A DNA stretch of 64,000 nt from Chromobacterium paludis (GCF_008275125.1 NZ_CP043473.1:3782001-3846000); one strand, 5' to 3'; positions 1 to 9,060 are shown, numbered from the stretch's first letter. Program-made: numbers and translations. Notes: a model not told the origin generated them from the sequence alone.

Positions 1-79
1 CGGCGGACAGCCGCGAGGCCACGCTGTTGGCCAGGGCATCGATCTGTTGCTTGGTGTCGGGGAATTCCAACCAGTTCAT
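1..79 (-). CDS. pgl: 6-phosphogluconolactonase, N-terminal fragment
   Basis: Only the first 26 codons are present; the rest lies beyond the window's left edge. The reading begins MNWLEFPDTKQQIDALANSV, a plausible N-terminus for the Pgl/SugarP isomerase-like family. Pgl hydrolyses 6-phosphogluconolactone to 6-phosphogluconate, the step between Zwf and Edd. It follows zwf in the same direction, which is the usual order for these genes, and this context carries most of the assignment. A glucokinase or another sugar-phosphate protein cannot be excluded from so short a piece. Confidence 0.7.
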   Translation of the reverse strand, partial: MNWLEFPDTKQQIDALANSVASRLSA

Positions 80-106
80 GCGCGTACCTCGGTCTTTGTC
101 TTGCTC

Positions 107-222
107 GGGGCGTTCCGCCCCGGTCTTGTCATCTGTCGGGCGGAAGCCCGTTGCGCGGGCGTTCCGCCATGTGCTGCTATGGATGTGAAAAAAGGCGGAA
201 CGCCCCGGAGGGGCTTCCACCC
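107..222. repeat. cluster of REP-like palindromes between zwf and pgl
   Basis: Three short palindromes built on GGCGGAA/TTCCGCC lie here: 107-122, 135-168 and 194-222. The middle one (GGGCGGAAGCCCG, spacer, CGGGCGTTCCGCC) is very close to the element at 38118-38153. They look like a repetitive extragenic palindrome family. They may fold in the zwf-pgl transcript and act as processing or attenuation hairpins. None has a clean U-tract on the minus strand. Confidence 0.7.
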
Positions 223-226
223 GACA

Positions 227-1705
227 TCAACACTCTTCGTGCCAGCTGATGCCGTCGCGCGACAGCAGCGCGCTGGAGGCGGCCGGACCCCAGCTGCCGG
301 CGGTGTACTGCTTGGGCGGGTTGCTGCTGCTGTTGGCCCAGGTTTCCATGATCGGCTCCACCCAGCGCCAGGCTTCGATCAGCTCGTCGCGGCGCATGAA
401 CAGCGCCAGCTTGCCGCGGATCACGTCCAAGAGCAGGCGCTCGTAGGCGTCGGCGCGGCGCACCTTGAAGGCCTTGTAGAAGTCCAGGTCCAGGTAGGCC
501 GGCTGCAGGCGCATGGTGTCGCCCGGCTCCTTGGCCAGGAAGTACAAACGTATGCTTTCGTCCGGCTGCAGGCGGATCACCATGCGGTTGGCGTGGTGGT
601 TGCCGCCCATGGGGCCGGCGAACACCTGGTGCGGCACGTCGCGGAAATTGATGACGATCTCGGCCAGGCGTTCCTGCATGCGCTTGCCGGTGCGCAGGAA
701 GAAGGGCACGCCGGCCCAGCGCCAGTTGTCGATCTCGGCTTTGATGGCGACGAAGGTTTCAGTCTGGCTGTGCTCCGGAATGCCGGCCTCTTCCAGATAA
801 CCCACCACCGGCTGGCCGCCGCTGGCGCCGGCCTTGTACTGGCCGCGCACGGTCTTGGTGACCACGTCTTGCTCGGTGAAGGGGCGCAGCGCCTTCAGCA
901 CCTTCAGCTTTTCGTCGCGCACGGCGTCGGCTTCCAGGTTGGCCGGCGGCTCCATGGCCACGATGCAAAGCAGCTGCAGCAGGTGGTTCTGCACCATGTC
1001 GCGCAGCGCGCCGGTGCCGTCGTAGAAGTCGCCGCGGCTGCCCACGCCCAGCTCTTCGGAGATGGTGATCTGCACGTCGTGTATCCACTCGCGGCGCCAC
1101 AGCGGCTCGAACAGCGCGTTGGCGAAGCGGATGGCCATCAGGTTTTGCACCGACTCCTTGCCCAGGTAGTGGTCGATCCGGTACAGCTGTTCTTCCTGGA
1201 AGAAGCGGGCCACGTCGTCGTTGATCTCGTTGGACGACTCCAGGTCGGTGCCCAGCGGTTTTTCCAGCACCACGCGCACGTTGTCGCGGTTGAGGCCGAC
1301 GGCGGCTAGGTTCTCGCAGATGCCGGCGAACAGATTGGGCGCGGTGGCCAGGTAGCACACCACTACCTTGCCGCCGTCGGCGCCGATCTTCTCGGCCAGC
1401 GCCGGGTAGTCCGCGGCCTGGGAGGCATCCACCTTGAGGTAGTCGATGCGCGCGCAGAAACTCTGCCAGGCGGCGTCGTCAAAGTGGGACTTGATGTGGA
1501 TGCGGGATTGTTTCTCGACGGCAGCCAGGTAGTCCGCGCGGCTCAGGTCCTTGCGGCCCAACGCCAGGATGCGTCCTTGCTCGTTGAGCAGACCGGCGTT
1601 GTGTGCCTGATAAAGGGAGGGCAATAACTTGCGCATCACCAGATCGCCGGCGCCGCCGAACAACACCATGTCGAAGGCCGGGGTAGGGGTAGAACGAGTC
1701 TCCAT
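227..1705 (-). CDS. zwf: glucose-6-phosphate 1-dehydrogenase
   Basis: This enzyme oxidises glucose-6-phosphate to 6-phosphogluconolactone with NAD(P)+ and feeds the Entner-Doudoroff and pentose phosphate routes. The 492-residue protein has the N-terminal nucleotide-binding loop (LFGGAGDLVMRKLLPSLY, about residues 15-32) and the signature RIDHYLGKESVQNL holding the catalytic His and substrate-binding Lys. Its length is normal for the family (about 490). It is divergent from edd across a 254-bp spacer carrying two HexR-like sites, and upstream of pgl. The start is the ATG at 1705, which leaves the nearer operator about 30 bp upstream of the coding region. Confidence 0.96.
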   Translation of the reverse strand: METRSTPTPAFDMVLFGGAGDLVMRKLLPSLYQAHNAGLLNEQGRILALGRKDLSRADYLAAVEKQSRIHIKSHFDDAAWQSFCARIDYLKVDASQAADYPALAEKIGADGGKVVVCYLATAPNLFAGICENLAAVGLNRDNVRVVLEKPLGTDLESSNEINDDVARFFQEEQLYRIDHYLGKESVQNLMAIRFANALFEPLWRREWIHDVQITISEELGVGSRGDFYDGTGALRDMVQNHLLQLLCIVAMEPPANLEADAVRDEKLKVLKALRPFTEQDVVTKTVRGQYKAGASGGQPVVGYLEEAGIPEHSQTETFVAIKAEIDNWRWAGVPFFLRTGKRMQERLAEIVINFRDVPHQVFAGPMGGNHHANRMVIRLQPDESIRLYFLAKEPGDTMRLQPAYLDLDFYKAFKVRRADAYERLLLDVIRGKLALFMRRDELIEAWRWVEPIMETWANSSSNPPKQYTAGSWGPAASSALLSRDGISWHEEC

Positions 1706-1734
1706 CCTGATCTTCCATCTCGAAGTTTAATTAA

Positions 1735-1749
1735 TGTAGTTATATTACC
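1735..1749 (-). promoter_or_regulatory. HexR-like operator upstream of zwf
   Basis: TGTAGTTATATTACC closely fits the published HexR pattern TGTARTWWWWTTACA. HexR is an RpiR-family repressor that responds to KDPG and controls zwf, edd and eda in many gamma- and betaproteobacteria. The site is about 30 bp upstream of the zwf start, where it could overlap the promoter. hexR itself is not in the window, so regulation by HexR is inferred. Confidence 0.7.
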
Positions 1750-1914
1750 ATCCAGCACTCGGCTGTCTACGGGAAAGCCGCGCGCGGGGCCGCTTTTGCA
1801 ACACCTTTTGCCTTGGCTCAAAATTTGGGCAAATTGGCTGGAAATCGTTCATGGAAAAGAGGATAGTCGCCACTGGACGCCGCAGGCGGCGCGTAGTTCG
1901 CCTTGCCTTTTGCG

Positions 1915-1930
1915 TGTAGTAAAACTACTA
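1915..1930 (+). promoter_or_regulatory. HexR-like operator upstream of edd
   Basis: TGTAGTAAAACTACTA is a second near-palindromic HexR-type site, about 30 bp upstream of the edd ATG. It is separate from the zwf site 165 bp away. Each arm of the divergent pair therefore has its own candidate operator, which predicts coordinate derepression of zwf and edd-eda. Confidence 0.7.
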
Positions 1931-1959
1931 TCAGATTCTATTCAACACGGAACGTCACC

Positions 1960-3792
1960 ATGGCTTTGCATCCCACCCTGTCCGCCGTTACCGACCGCAT
2001 CATCGCGCGCAGCCAGCCGCGCCGCAGCGCTTATCTGGCGCGCGTGCGCGCCGCTGCCCAGCAAGGCCGGGTGGAGCGGGCGCACCTGTCGTGTACCAAT
2101 CTGGCCCATGCCTTCGCGGCGATGCCGGATACCGTCAAGATCCATCTCAAGGAAGAACACCGCCCCAACCTGGCGATTGTATCTTCCTACAATGACATGC
2201 TGTCGGCCCACCAGCCGCTGGCCGCTTTTCCGGCTTGGCTGAAGGAAGCCGCGCTGGCGGCCGGCGCCACCGCCCAGTTCGCCGGCGGCGTGCCGGCGAT
2301 GTGCGACGGCGTGACCCAGGGCCAGGCCGGCATGGAGCTGTCGCTGTTCAGCCGCGACGTGATCGCCATGAGCACCGCCGTGGCGCTGAGCCATCAAATG
2401 TTCGACGCCGCCCTCTACCTGGGCGTGTGCGACAAGATTGTGCCAGGCTTGATGATAGGCGCTTTGACCTTCGGCCACTTGCCGGCGCTGTTCGTTCCGG
2501 CCGGCCCGATGACCACCGGCATCGCCAACGACGAGAAGGCTAAGGTGCGCCAGCTGTACGCCGAAGGCAAAGTGGGCCGCGACGCGCTGCTTGAATCGGA
2601 GTGCCAGTCTTACCACGGCCCCGGCACCTGTACCTTCTACGGCACCGCCAACTCCAACCAGATGCTGATGGAAATCATGGGCCTGCATCTGCCGGGCGCC
2701 GCCTTCGTCAATCCGAATACCCCGCTGCGCGAGGCGCTGACCCGCGCGGCCGCGGCCCAGGCCGCCAAGATCGCCGCCCAGGGCGAGCAGTTCACCCCGG
2801 TGGGGGAGATGGTGGATGAAAAAACCATCGTCAACGCCATCGTCGGCCTGCTGGCCACCGGCGGCTCCACCAACCACACCATGCATATCGTCGCCATCGC
2901 CCGCGCGGCCGGCATCGACGTGAACTGGGACGATTTCGACGAGCTGTCGGCCATCATCCCGCTCTTGGTGCGCGCCTACCCCAACGGCAAGGCCGACGTG
3001 AACCACTTCCACGCCGCCGGCGGCATGGGCTTCGTGATCCGCGAGCTGCTGTCCGCCGGCCTGCTGCACGAAGACGTGGGCACGGTGATGGGCCGCGGCC
3101 TGTCGCATTACACGCAGGAGCCTTGGCTGGACAACGGCGAGCTGAAATGGCGCGATGCGCCCGCCGTCAGCGGCGACGACAGCGTGCTGCGCACCGCGGC
3201 CGATCCGTTCTCCGCCGATGGCGGCCTGAAGCTGATGGCCGGCAATATCGGCCGCGGCGTGATCAAGGTGTCGGCGGTGAAGGCCGAACACCGCGTGGTG
3301 GAAGCGCCGGCCGTGGTGTTCCACGACCAGAACGACATGCTGGCGGCGTTCAAGCGCGGCGAGCTGGAAAAAGACTTCGTCGCGGTGATCCGCTTCCAGG
3401 GTCCGCGCGCCAACGGCATGCCGGAACTGCACAAGCTGACCCCGGCGCTGACCATTCTGCAGGAGCGCGGCTTCAAGGTGGCGCTGGTGACCGACGGCCG
3501 CATGTCCGGCGCGTCCGGCAAGGTGCCGGCCGCCATCCACATCTCGCCGGAAGCGCTGTCCGGCGGCGCCATCGGCAAAATCCAGGACGGCGACCTGATC
3601 CGCGTCGACGCCGAGACCGGCGAGCTGTCCGCCCTGGTGGACGCGGCGGAATGGGCGGCGCGCGGGCTGGCGCAGGCCGATCTGTCGCACAATGAATACG
3701 GCATGGGCCGCGAGCTGTTCTCGGTGTTCCGCCACGTGGCGGACGACGCCGAAGCCGGCGCGATGAGCTTCCGCCATCCGGCCTGGAACTGA
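1960..3792 (+). CDS. edd: 6-phosphogluconate dehydratase
   Basis: Edd dehydrates 6-phosphogluconate to 2-keto-3-deoxy-6-phosphogluconate (KDPG), the first committed Entner-Doudoroff step. The 610-residue protein belongs to the IlvD/Edd family. It shows the conserved stretches [14 protein letters not shown] and [15 protein letters not shown], whose cysteines fit the iron-sulfur ligands, and [10 protein letters not shown] further in. I chose the ATG at 1960 ([18 protein letters not shown]) because it aligns with the known E. coli N-terminus; the frame is open further upstream but that part has no family resemblance and would cover the operator. eda follows 63 bp downstream, so the two are probably one operon. 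Confidence 0.96.
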   Translation: MALHPTLSAVTDRIIARSQPRRSAYLARVRAAAQQGRVERAHLSCTNLAHAFAAMPDTVKIHLKEEHRPNLAIVSSYNDMLSAHQPLAAFPAWLKEAALAAGATAQFAGGVPAMCDGVTQGQAGMELSLFSRDVIAMSTAVALSHQMFDAALYLGVCDKIVPGLMIGALTFGHLPALFVPAGPMTTGIANDEKAKVRQLYAEGKVGRDALLESECQSYHGPGTCTFYGTANSNQMLMEIMGLHLPGAAFVNPNTPLREALTRAAAAQAAKIAAQGEQFTPVGEMVDEKTIVNAIVGLLATGGSTNHTMHIVAIARAAGIDVNWDDFDELSAIIPLLVRAYPNGKADVNHFHAAGGMGFVIRELLSAGLLHEDVGTVMGRGLSHYTQEPWLDNGELKWRDAPAVSGDDSVLRTAADPFSADGGLKLMAGNIGRGVIKVSAVKAEHRVVEAPAVVFHDQNDMLAAFKRGELEKDFVAVIRFQGPRANGMPELHKLTPALTILQERGFKVALVTDGRMSGASGKVPAAIHISPEALSGGAIGKIQDGDLIRVDAETGELSALVDAAEWAARGLAQADLSHNEYGMGRELFSVFRHVADDAEAGAMSFRHPAWN

Positions 3793-3855
3793 GCGGACTG
3801 ACATGATTCGGCAGGCCGGGGCGCCAGGCGCGCCGGCCGCTAACAGGAGATAAGA

Positions 3856-4482
3856 ATGGATGCTTTGACTGTATTGCGCCAAGGCCCGGTGGTGCCGGTG
3901 ATCATCGTCAACGACGCCGCGGTGGCGGTGGACTTGGCCCACGCCCTGGTGGCCGGCGGCATCAAGGTGCTGGAAGTGACGCTGCGCACCAAGGCCGCGC
4001 TGGCGGCGATGCGTCGCATGCGCGACGAAGTGCCGGAAGCCATCGTCGGCGCCGGCACCCTGCGCAACCGCGCCCAGTTGGAAGCGGCGGTGGACGCCGG
4101 CGCCCAGTTTGGCATCAGCCCCGGTTTCACCGGCGAGCTGGCCTCGGCGGCGCGCGCGTCCAGCCTGACCCTGATCCCCGGCATCGCCACCCCGTCGGAA
4201 GCGATGTGGGCGCAAGACGAAGGCTTCAACACGCTGAAGCTGTTCCCGGCGGAGGCCGTGGGCGGCGTCAAGCTGCTGAAGTCGCTGGCCAGCCCCTTCC
4301 CGGACCTGCGTTTCTGCCCCACCGGTGGCATCGACATCAAGAAGGCGCCGGAATACCTGGCCCTGCCCAATGTGCTGGCCGTGGGCGGCAGCTGGCTGAC
4401 GCCGGACGACGCCATCGCCGCGCGCGACTGGGACCGCATCACCCAGCTGGCGCGCGAAGCGACGCAACTGGCCCGCGGCTGA
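3856..4482 (+). CDS. eda: KDPG / 4-hydroxy-2-oxoglutarate aldolase
   Basis: Eda is a class I aldolase that splits KDPG into pyruvate and glyceraldehyde-3-phosphate, completing the Entner-Doudoroff pathway. The 208-residue length is typical. The Schiff-base lysine is visible in NTLKLFPAEAVGG (about K128), the general base is the Glu in KVLEVTLRT (about E40), and the phosphate-binding GGI turn follows at PTGGID. An AGGAGA ribosome-binding site precedes the ATG. It is the last gene of edd-eda and is followed by a strong intrinsic terminator. Confidence 0.96.
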   Translation: MDALTVLRQGPVVPVIIVNDAAVAVDLAHALVAGGIKVLEVTLRTKAALAAMRRMRDEVPEAIVGAGTLRNRAQLEAAVDAGAQFGISPGFTGELASAARASSLTLIPGIATPSEAMWAQDEGFNTLKLFPAEAVGGVKLLKSLASPFPDLRFCPTGGIDIKKAPEYLALPNVLAVGGSWLTPDDAIAARDWDRITQLAREATQLARG

Positions 4483-4508
4483 CCGCCCGACAGCTTCCTG
4501 TTTTGCCA

Positions 4509-4540
4509 AACCGCCCGCAGATGCTGTGGGCGGTTTTTGT
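4509..4540 (+). terminator. intrinsic terminator of edd-eda
   Basis: AACCGCCC, a short loop and GGGCGGTT are followed by TTTGTTTTT. This is a classic rho-independent terminator 27 bp after the eda stop. Confidence 0.9.
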
Positions 4541-4888
4541 TTTTCAATTCATGTAAAGAAATAAGTTTATATCCATAAGTCATTTCCGTGTCCGGCCGTG
4601 CGGCGCAGGCATGGCCGATGCCGTGGCGATGGATGTTGCTGCTGCGTTTTACCAGCGTGGAGGAGCCTGCTTGGCAGGAAGTGCCATCGGCGTGCGAAAT
4701 AGACCAAGCCTTTATTTTTTATGCTGTTTGGCTGGCAATGTTTTGGTGTGTCGCGAAGCATGTTTAATGCATAATTGCTTCGATAAAATGTTAAATTCAA
4801 TGCATTGTTATTGAATTTGTTGCGAAAATGCACAGAAAATATCGTTCTTGTTGTAAAGGTTTTTCCATTTCCCAATATGGCTGTTACA
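4541..4888. other. AT-rich intergenic stretch, no gene recognised
   Basis: About 350 bp of lower G+C between eda and the RCC1-repeat gene. Short open frames on both strands have no convincing ribosome-binding site, composition or family likeness. It probably holds the promoter of the downstream lipoprotein gene. Confidence 0.6.
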
Positions 4889-4921
4889 TTTTTGTTTAAT
4901 GCCTGGAGCATTAAACAAAAA
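4889..4921. repeat. perfect 14-bp inverted repeat in the leader of the RCC1-repeat gene
   Basis: TTTTTGTTTAATGC, a 5-nt loop and GCATTAAACAAAAA form a perfect palindrome ending 31 bp before the ATG at 4953. It could be an operator or a 5'-UTR hairpin. It lacks the GC-rich stem of a terminator. Confidence 0.75.
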
Positions 4922-4952
4922 CAATTTTCTGCATTGGAGAAAGGGAGACGTG

Positions 4953-6626
4953 ATGACAAGGACGCATACGCCATGGCGTCTCAGCGCGATGGCGCTGAGC
5001 ATAGGTCTGATCGGCACGCTGGCCGGTTGCGGCGGGGGCGGCGGCGACACCGCCTCGAGCAGCAGCGGCAATACCAACACCTTGGTCAGCGCGCCGCTGA
5101 GCCTGGACGTATACGGCGCGCGCGGCGGCACGCTGACCGCCGCCAGCAGCAATTGCAACGGCGATTTGCAACTGACCTGGCAAAGCTATAACCAGCCCAG
5201 CACGCAGCAGGGCAGCTATATCGACGATCCGGATCCCAGCGCGCCGCTGCTGGTGCGCGCCAGCTGCGGTTTCCGCACCGCGGTGCAAAGCCTGGCGCCG
5301 CAAACCGTCTTCGCCTCGCCTTCGGTATTCGCCGTGGCCAAGGCTGACGGCACGCTGGCCGTCTGGGGCAGCAATCGCCTGGGCGGCGACACCTCGGCGC
5401 TGGCCGTTCAGCCGAAAAATGTGGTACAGGTAGCAGGCAGTGAGCGCGCCTGGGCCGCGTTGCAAAAAGACGGCACCGTGATCAGCTGGGGCCGCGGCGC
5501 TTCCGGCGGCAATCATGACGGCAAGGGCGGCGTAGGCAGCGGCGATTACATGGGTCCGGTGGTGCCGCTGAACAGCGTGACCAAGCTCTGGCCGCTCAAG
5601 CGCGGCTTTGTCGCCCTGAATAAGGACGGCAGCGCCACCGCCTGGGGCAATCTGGAAGTGCCTTTCGACGGCAACGGCGATTTCCTGCCGATTCCCAGCT
5701 TCTTCAGCTCGTCCACCATCGGCCAGTTCCGCGACATCACCGACGTCAGCTATAGCGAAGGCGCGGTGGCCGCGCTGAAGAAGGACGGCACGGTATTCGC
5801 CTTCGGCGACCCGTCGGTGGGCGGCGACACCAGCGCGGTGGCCGCCAAGCTGAACAACGTGGTCAAGCTTTATTCCACCGATTACAGCTTCACCGCCCTG
5901 AAGAAGGACGGCAGCGTAGTGACCTGGGGCATGAATTTCGACAACAACGATACCGGGCTGTATGACGGTACCGAGCCGATGCCGCTGTCCAATCTGTCCC
6001 TGCTGAGCAATCGCAATGTGATTGCCGCGCTGAGCCAAAGCGGCGTGGTGTCGACCATAGGCAGCGTGATCTTCGACCGCGGCGCCGACCTGAGTGCCTT
6101 CAAGGGCGGCCTGTCCAACGTGGCCAAGGTGTTTGCCAGCAAGACCGCCTTCGCCGCGCTGAAGAAGGACGGCACGGTGGTGACCTGGGGCGATAGCCAG
6201 CGCAACGATGTCGGCAGCGTGCAGGCGCAGCTGAACAATGTGGCGACCGTGGCCAGCACCGAAACCGCCTTTGCCGCCTTGAAGAAGGACGGCACGGTGG
6301 TGACCTGGGGCGATGAAACCCGCGGCGGCGACAGTTCCGCCGTGCAGGCCAAGCTGAGCAATGTGGTAGCGCTGTTCTCCAACGATTACGCCTTCGCCGC
6401 GCTGAAGAAGGACGGCACGGTGGTGACCTGGGGCGCGGCCGCGCACGGCGGCGACAGTTCGGCGGTGCAGGCCAAGTTGCAGAACATCCGCGCGATCTAC
6501 AGCACGGGCCTGGGCGGTTTCCTGGCGGTGTCCAAGGATGGCCAGCTCGTCAACTGGGGCAGCCCATCGGCGGGCGGCGGCAAGCTGCCGGCAGGCCTGA
6601 CCACCATCCCGTACCTGAAGAGCTGA
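4953..6626 (+). CDS. RCC1-repeat outer lipoprotein (beta-propeller)
   Basis: The 557-residue protein starts with a lipoprotein signal; the lipobox LAGC puts the lipidated cysteine at about residue 26, followed by a Gly/Ser linker. The body has about ten RCC1-like repeats of the form (A)LKKDGTVVTWGD, spaced 45-60 residues apart, so a seven-bladed-type propeller or longer solenoid is likely. The start at 4953 is chosen for the signal peptide and a GGAG-rich ribosome-binding site; the frame opens 18 codons earlier. The role is unknown; bacterial RCC1 proteins are usually surface adhesion or ligand-binding modules. The subtilase gene follows 32 bp later and may be co-transcribed. Confidence 0.8.
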   Translation: MTRTHTPWRLSAMALSIGLIGTLAGCGGGGGDTASSSSGNTNTLVSAPLSLDVYGARGGTLTAASSNCNGDLQLTWQSYNQPSTQQGSYIDDPDPSAPLLVRASCGFRTAVQSLAPQTVFASPSVFAVAKADGTLAVWGSNRLGGDTSALAVQPKNVVQVAGSERAWAALQKDGTVISWGRGASGGNHDGKGGVGSGDYMGPVVPLNSVTKLWPLKRGFVALNKDGSATAWGNLEVPFDGNGDFLPIPSFFSSSTIGQFRDITDVSYSEGAVAALKKDGTVFAFGDPSVGGDTSAVAAKLNNVVKLYSTDYSFTALKKDGSVVTWGMNFDNNDTGLYDGTEPMPLSNLSLLSNRNVIAALSQSGVVSTIGSVIFDRGADLSAFKGGLSNVAKVFASKTAFAALKKDGTVVTWGDSQRNDVGSVQAQLNNVATVASTETAFAALKKDGTVVTWGDETRGGDSSAVQAKLSNVVALFSNDYAFAALKKDGTVVTWGAAAHGGDSSAVQAKLQNIRAIYSTGLGGFLAVSKDGQLVNWGSPSAGGGKLPAGLTTIPYLKS

Positions 6627-6658
6627 TCGCGCCGCGACGCAAGTAGAAGGAGCTTTCC

Positions 6659-8101
6659 GTGAAAATGCATCAACTGATTTCCGGCCTGCTGTTGGCCGGA
6701 CTGAGCGGCGCCGTGCTGGCCGCGTCCAGCGGCCCGGACGTGGCCGGCATCATCGTCAAGTACAAGCAAGGCTCGCAAACCCTGCTGGCTCGCCAGGCGG
6801 CCAGCCTGGCGCGCGGCCAAGTCCTGTCGGCGCGTCCGGCGGACTTTGCCCAGCGCGCCCAGCAGGTGCAGAGCATCACCGGTCTGCCGCTGCGCTTTGA
6901 CCACCAGATGGGCACCGGCGCCTATGTGTTCAACAGCGGCAAGCTGATGAACGCCAGCCAGGCGCGCGCCATGGCGCAGCGCATCAAGCAGCAAGACCCG
7001 ACGGTGGAATACGCCGAGCCCAACTTCATCAAGAAGGCCAACTACGTGCCGTCCAGCCCCATGTATGCCAGCGCGCAATGGGACATGCAGGACAGCGCCA
7101 GCCAGCCGGGCTCCTTGGATCTGCCGGCCGCCTGGGACATTACCCAGGGCCAGGGCGTGACCGTAGCGGTGCTGGACACCGGCTACCGTCCGCACAAGGA
7201 CCTCGTGCCCAATCTGCTGCAGCCGGGCTACAACTTTGTCTCCGATCCGGCTTCGGCTCGTCTGGCAGCCGTGACAGGCACCAGCAGCGCGCGTCAAGCC
7301 AATGCGCTGGACCAGGGCGACTGGGCTGCGGCGGGCGACTGCGGAGCGGGCTCCGCGCCGTCTGACAGCAGCTGGCACGGCACCCACGTGGCGGGCACCA
7401 TCGCCGCCGCGGGCGGCACGGGCCAGGGTCTGACCGGCGTGGCGCCCAAGGCCAAGCTGCTGCCGCTGCGCGTGCTGGGCCGCTGCGGCGGCACCGACGC
7501 CGACATCGCCGACGCCATGCTGTGGGCGGTGGGCGGCACCGTGCCCGGCGTGCCGGCCAACGCCAACCCCGCGCGCATCATCAGCATGTCGCTGGGCGCC
7601 GCGCAGCCTTGCACCCAGACCTACCGCGACGTGATCCAACAGGTGGCCTTGCACAAGGGCATCGTGGTGGTGGCGGCCGGCAACGCCACGCGCAACGCGC
7701 GCGACTTTGCCCCGGCCAGCTGCCCGGGCGTGATCACGGTGGCGGCCAACGGCATGAACGGCGGCATCGCGTCGTATTCCAACTATGGCGCGATGGTGGC
7801 GGTGACGGCGCCGGGCGGCGACTTCATCGGCAAGGACCCCGGCATCATTTCCACCTTGAACGACGGCAAGACCACGCCGGGCAACGACATCTACGGCGCC
7901 GACCGCGGCACCTCGATGGCTACCCCGCACGTGGCCGGCCTGGTGGCGCTGATGCTGGCGGTCAACCCCAACCTGGACTGGAAGTCCGCGCGCAAGCTGC
8001 TGATCGACACCTCGCGCGCGCCGGCGACCGACTGCGAAGGCTGCTCCGCCGGCCTGGTGGACGCCGCCGCCGCAGTCAAGGCGGCGCAGAGCTACCACTG
8101 A
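6659..8101 (+). CDS. secreted S8 (subtilisin-like) serine protease
   Basis: This is a pre-pro-protease of 480 residues. A signal peptide (about residues 1-21) precedes an I9-type propeptide (about 30-128, ending near YAEPNF). The catalytic domain holds the full triad: Asp173 in VAVLDTGY, His243 in WHGTHVAG and Ser419 in GTSMATPHVAG, with the oxyanion Asn in AAGN. Paired cysteines suggest disulfides, as in secreted enzymes of this group. The GTG at 6659 is best placed relative to AAGGAG; an in-frame ATG two codons later is the alternative. It likely acts outside the cell. No C-terminal P domain is seen. Confidence 0.93.
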   Translation: MKMHQLISGLLLAGLSGAVLAASSGPDVAGIIVKYKQGSQTLLARQAASLARGQVLSARPADFAQRAQQVQSITGLPLRFDHQMGTGAYVFNSGKLMNASQARAMAQRIKQQDPTVEYAEPNFIKKANYVPSSPMYASAQWDMQDSASQPGSLDLPAAWDITQGQGVTVAVLDTGYRPHKDLVPNLLQPGYNFVSDPASARLAAVTGTSSARQANALDQGDWAAAGDCGAGSAPSDSSWHGTHVAGTIAAAGGTGQGLTGVAPKAKLLPLRVLGRCGGTDADIADAMLWAVGGTVPGVPANANPARIISMSLGAAQPCTQTYRDVIQQVALHKGIVVVAAGNATRNARDFAPASCPGVITVAANGMNGGIASYSNYGAMVAVTAPGGDFIGKDPGIISTLNDGKTTPGNDIYGADRGTSMATPHVAGLVALMLAVNPNLDWKSARKLLIDTSRAPATDCEGCSAGLVDAAAAVKAAQSYH

Positions 8102-8122
8102 GAATTTGTGTCTTGAAGTTTG

Positions 8123-8148
8123 AACCGGCCCGCGCGGCCGGTTTTTTT
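8123..8148 (+). terminator. intrinsic terminator of the subtilase gene
   Basis: AACCGGCC, a CGCG-containing loop and GGCCGGTT are followed by seven T. The T-run reaches the stop codon of the convergent RES toxin gene. Confidence 0.9.
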
Positions 8149-8587
8149 ATGCGCGCAGCCGCGCGTCCAGCGGCGCGGCGATGACCTCCAAAATGCGGCA
8201 GCGGGCGGCATCCGGGTGCAGCGGATTCAATAGCAAGTTGCGGCTGTCCACCGCCAGCGCGCTGGGCACCCTGAGCAGCGCGCTGGGGGCCTGCGCCAGC
8301 CAGGCGTCGCCCAGCCGGCGGCTATCCTCCAGGCGCGCGCGCCAGTCCGTCGCCAGCGCGGCCGGGTCCAGGTCCAACATGCCGTCGTCCGGCAGCGCCA
8401 CTTTCAGCAGCTGGAAGCTGGCCGGCAGCCGGCGCAGTTCGCTGTGCACCAGCATTTCCAGCATGGCGCTGGCGGCGTGGTCGGCCAGGTAGACGATGGG
8501 GCGGCCGGCGTGGTGCCAGCGGCCGTCGGCGCGCAAGCCGCCCAGGCCGTTGAGGTCGGCGTAATGGCTGATGCGCCAGCCGATCAC
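8147..8587 (-). CDS. RES-domain toxin (NAD+-targeting)
   Basis: The 146-residue protein begins IGWRISHYADLNGLGG and continues GRWHHAGRPIVYLADHAASAM, the hallmark of RES-domain toxins with conserved Arg, Tyr and Glu residues. Characterised members (for example MbcT) degrade NAD+ and arrest growth. The GTG start overlaps the antitoxin stop (GTGA), so translation is coupled and the antitoxin is made first. The pair sits between the subtilase and the YHYH gene as a small self-contained module. Confidence 0.85.
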   Translation of the reverse strand: MIGWRISHYADLNGLGGLRADGRWHHAGRPIVYLADHAASAMLEMLVHSELRRLPASFQLLKVALPDDGMLDLDPAALATDWRARLEDSRRLGDAWLAQAPSALLRVPSALAVDSRNLLLNPLHPDAARCRILEVIAAPLDARLRA

Positions 8588-9048
8588 GCTACGTAGCCTT
8601 CGTCTATCTGAATCAGCAGGTTTTCCACCAGCCGCGCGCCCTGTTCGGTTTGCGCCAGCTGCAAGGGGCTTTGCTCGTCGAAGCGGCGCAGCGGCTGGCG
8701 CAGCCAGCCGGCGGCCTCCTCGCCCAGCACCTGCTGCGCCAGCACCAGCAGGCTGGCCATGCGCACGCCGCGTTCGGATTCGTCGCGGCTCAGCTTTTCG
8801 TGCTTCTTGATGCGATGGGACAAGGTGCGCGCCGGAATGACGAACTCCAGCTCCTTGCGGCTTAGCCCCTCGCCGGCGAGTTGGTCGATCAGGCTGGTGT
8901 CCGCGCCGTTAGCCACGTAGCGGGCCAGCTCTATGTCTGAGTGGACTCTGTGGCCGATGAGACGGGATAGGCGGGCGAAACGCCGCGATGGCGTACGTGG
9001 TTGTTCCGGCAGCGCGCTGAAATCGGGAGAGAACAAGGTGAGGGACAT
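8584..9048 (-). CDS. Xre/MbcA/ParS-type antitoxin of the RES pair
   Basis: The 154-residue protein has an N-terminal Xre-like helix-turn-helix part and a C-terminal DUF2384 (MbcA/ParS/Xre toxin-binding) part. The stretch GLSRKELEFVIPARTLSHR is typical, as is a C-terminal segment ending QIDEGYVA. The ATG at 9048 is chosen because GGAGAT lies just upstream; the frame is open 13 codons further but without a site. It should neutralise the RES toxin and repress its own promoter, probably through the palindromes at 9061-9105. Confidence 0.85.
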   Translation of the reverse strand: MSLTLFSPDFSALPEQPRTPSRRFARLSRLIGHRVHSDIELARYVANGADTSLIDQLAGEGLSRKELEFVIPARTLSHRIKKHEKLSRDESERGVRMASLLVLAQQVLGEEAAGWLRQPLRRFDEQSPLQLAQTEQGARLVENLLIQIDEGYVA

Positions 9049-9060
9049 GGTAATCTCCAT

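Noticed and set aside
1942..4509. 855-codon open frame antisense to edd-eda
   Set aside because: Shadow frame created by G+C-rich third positions; His/Ala/Gly-rich, no family likeness, and edd/eda on the other strand are unmistakable.
4911..6446. 511-codon frame antisense to the RCC1-repeat gene
   Set aside because: Its repeats merely mirror the RCC1 repeats; no signal, ribosome-binding site or known domain.
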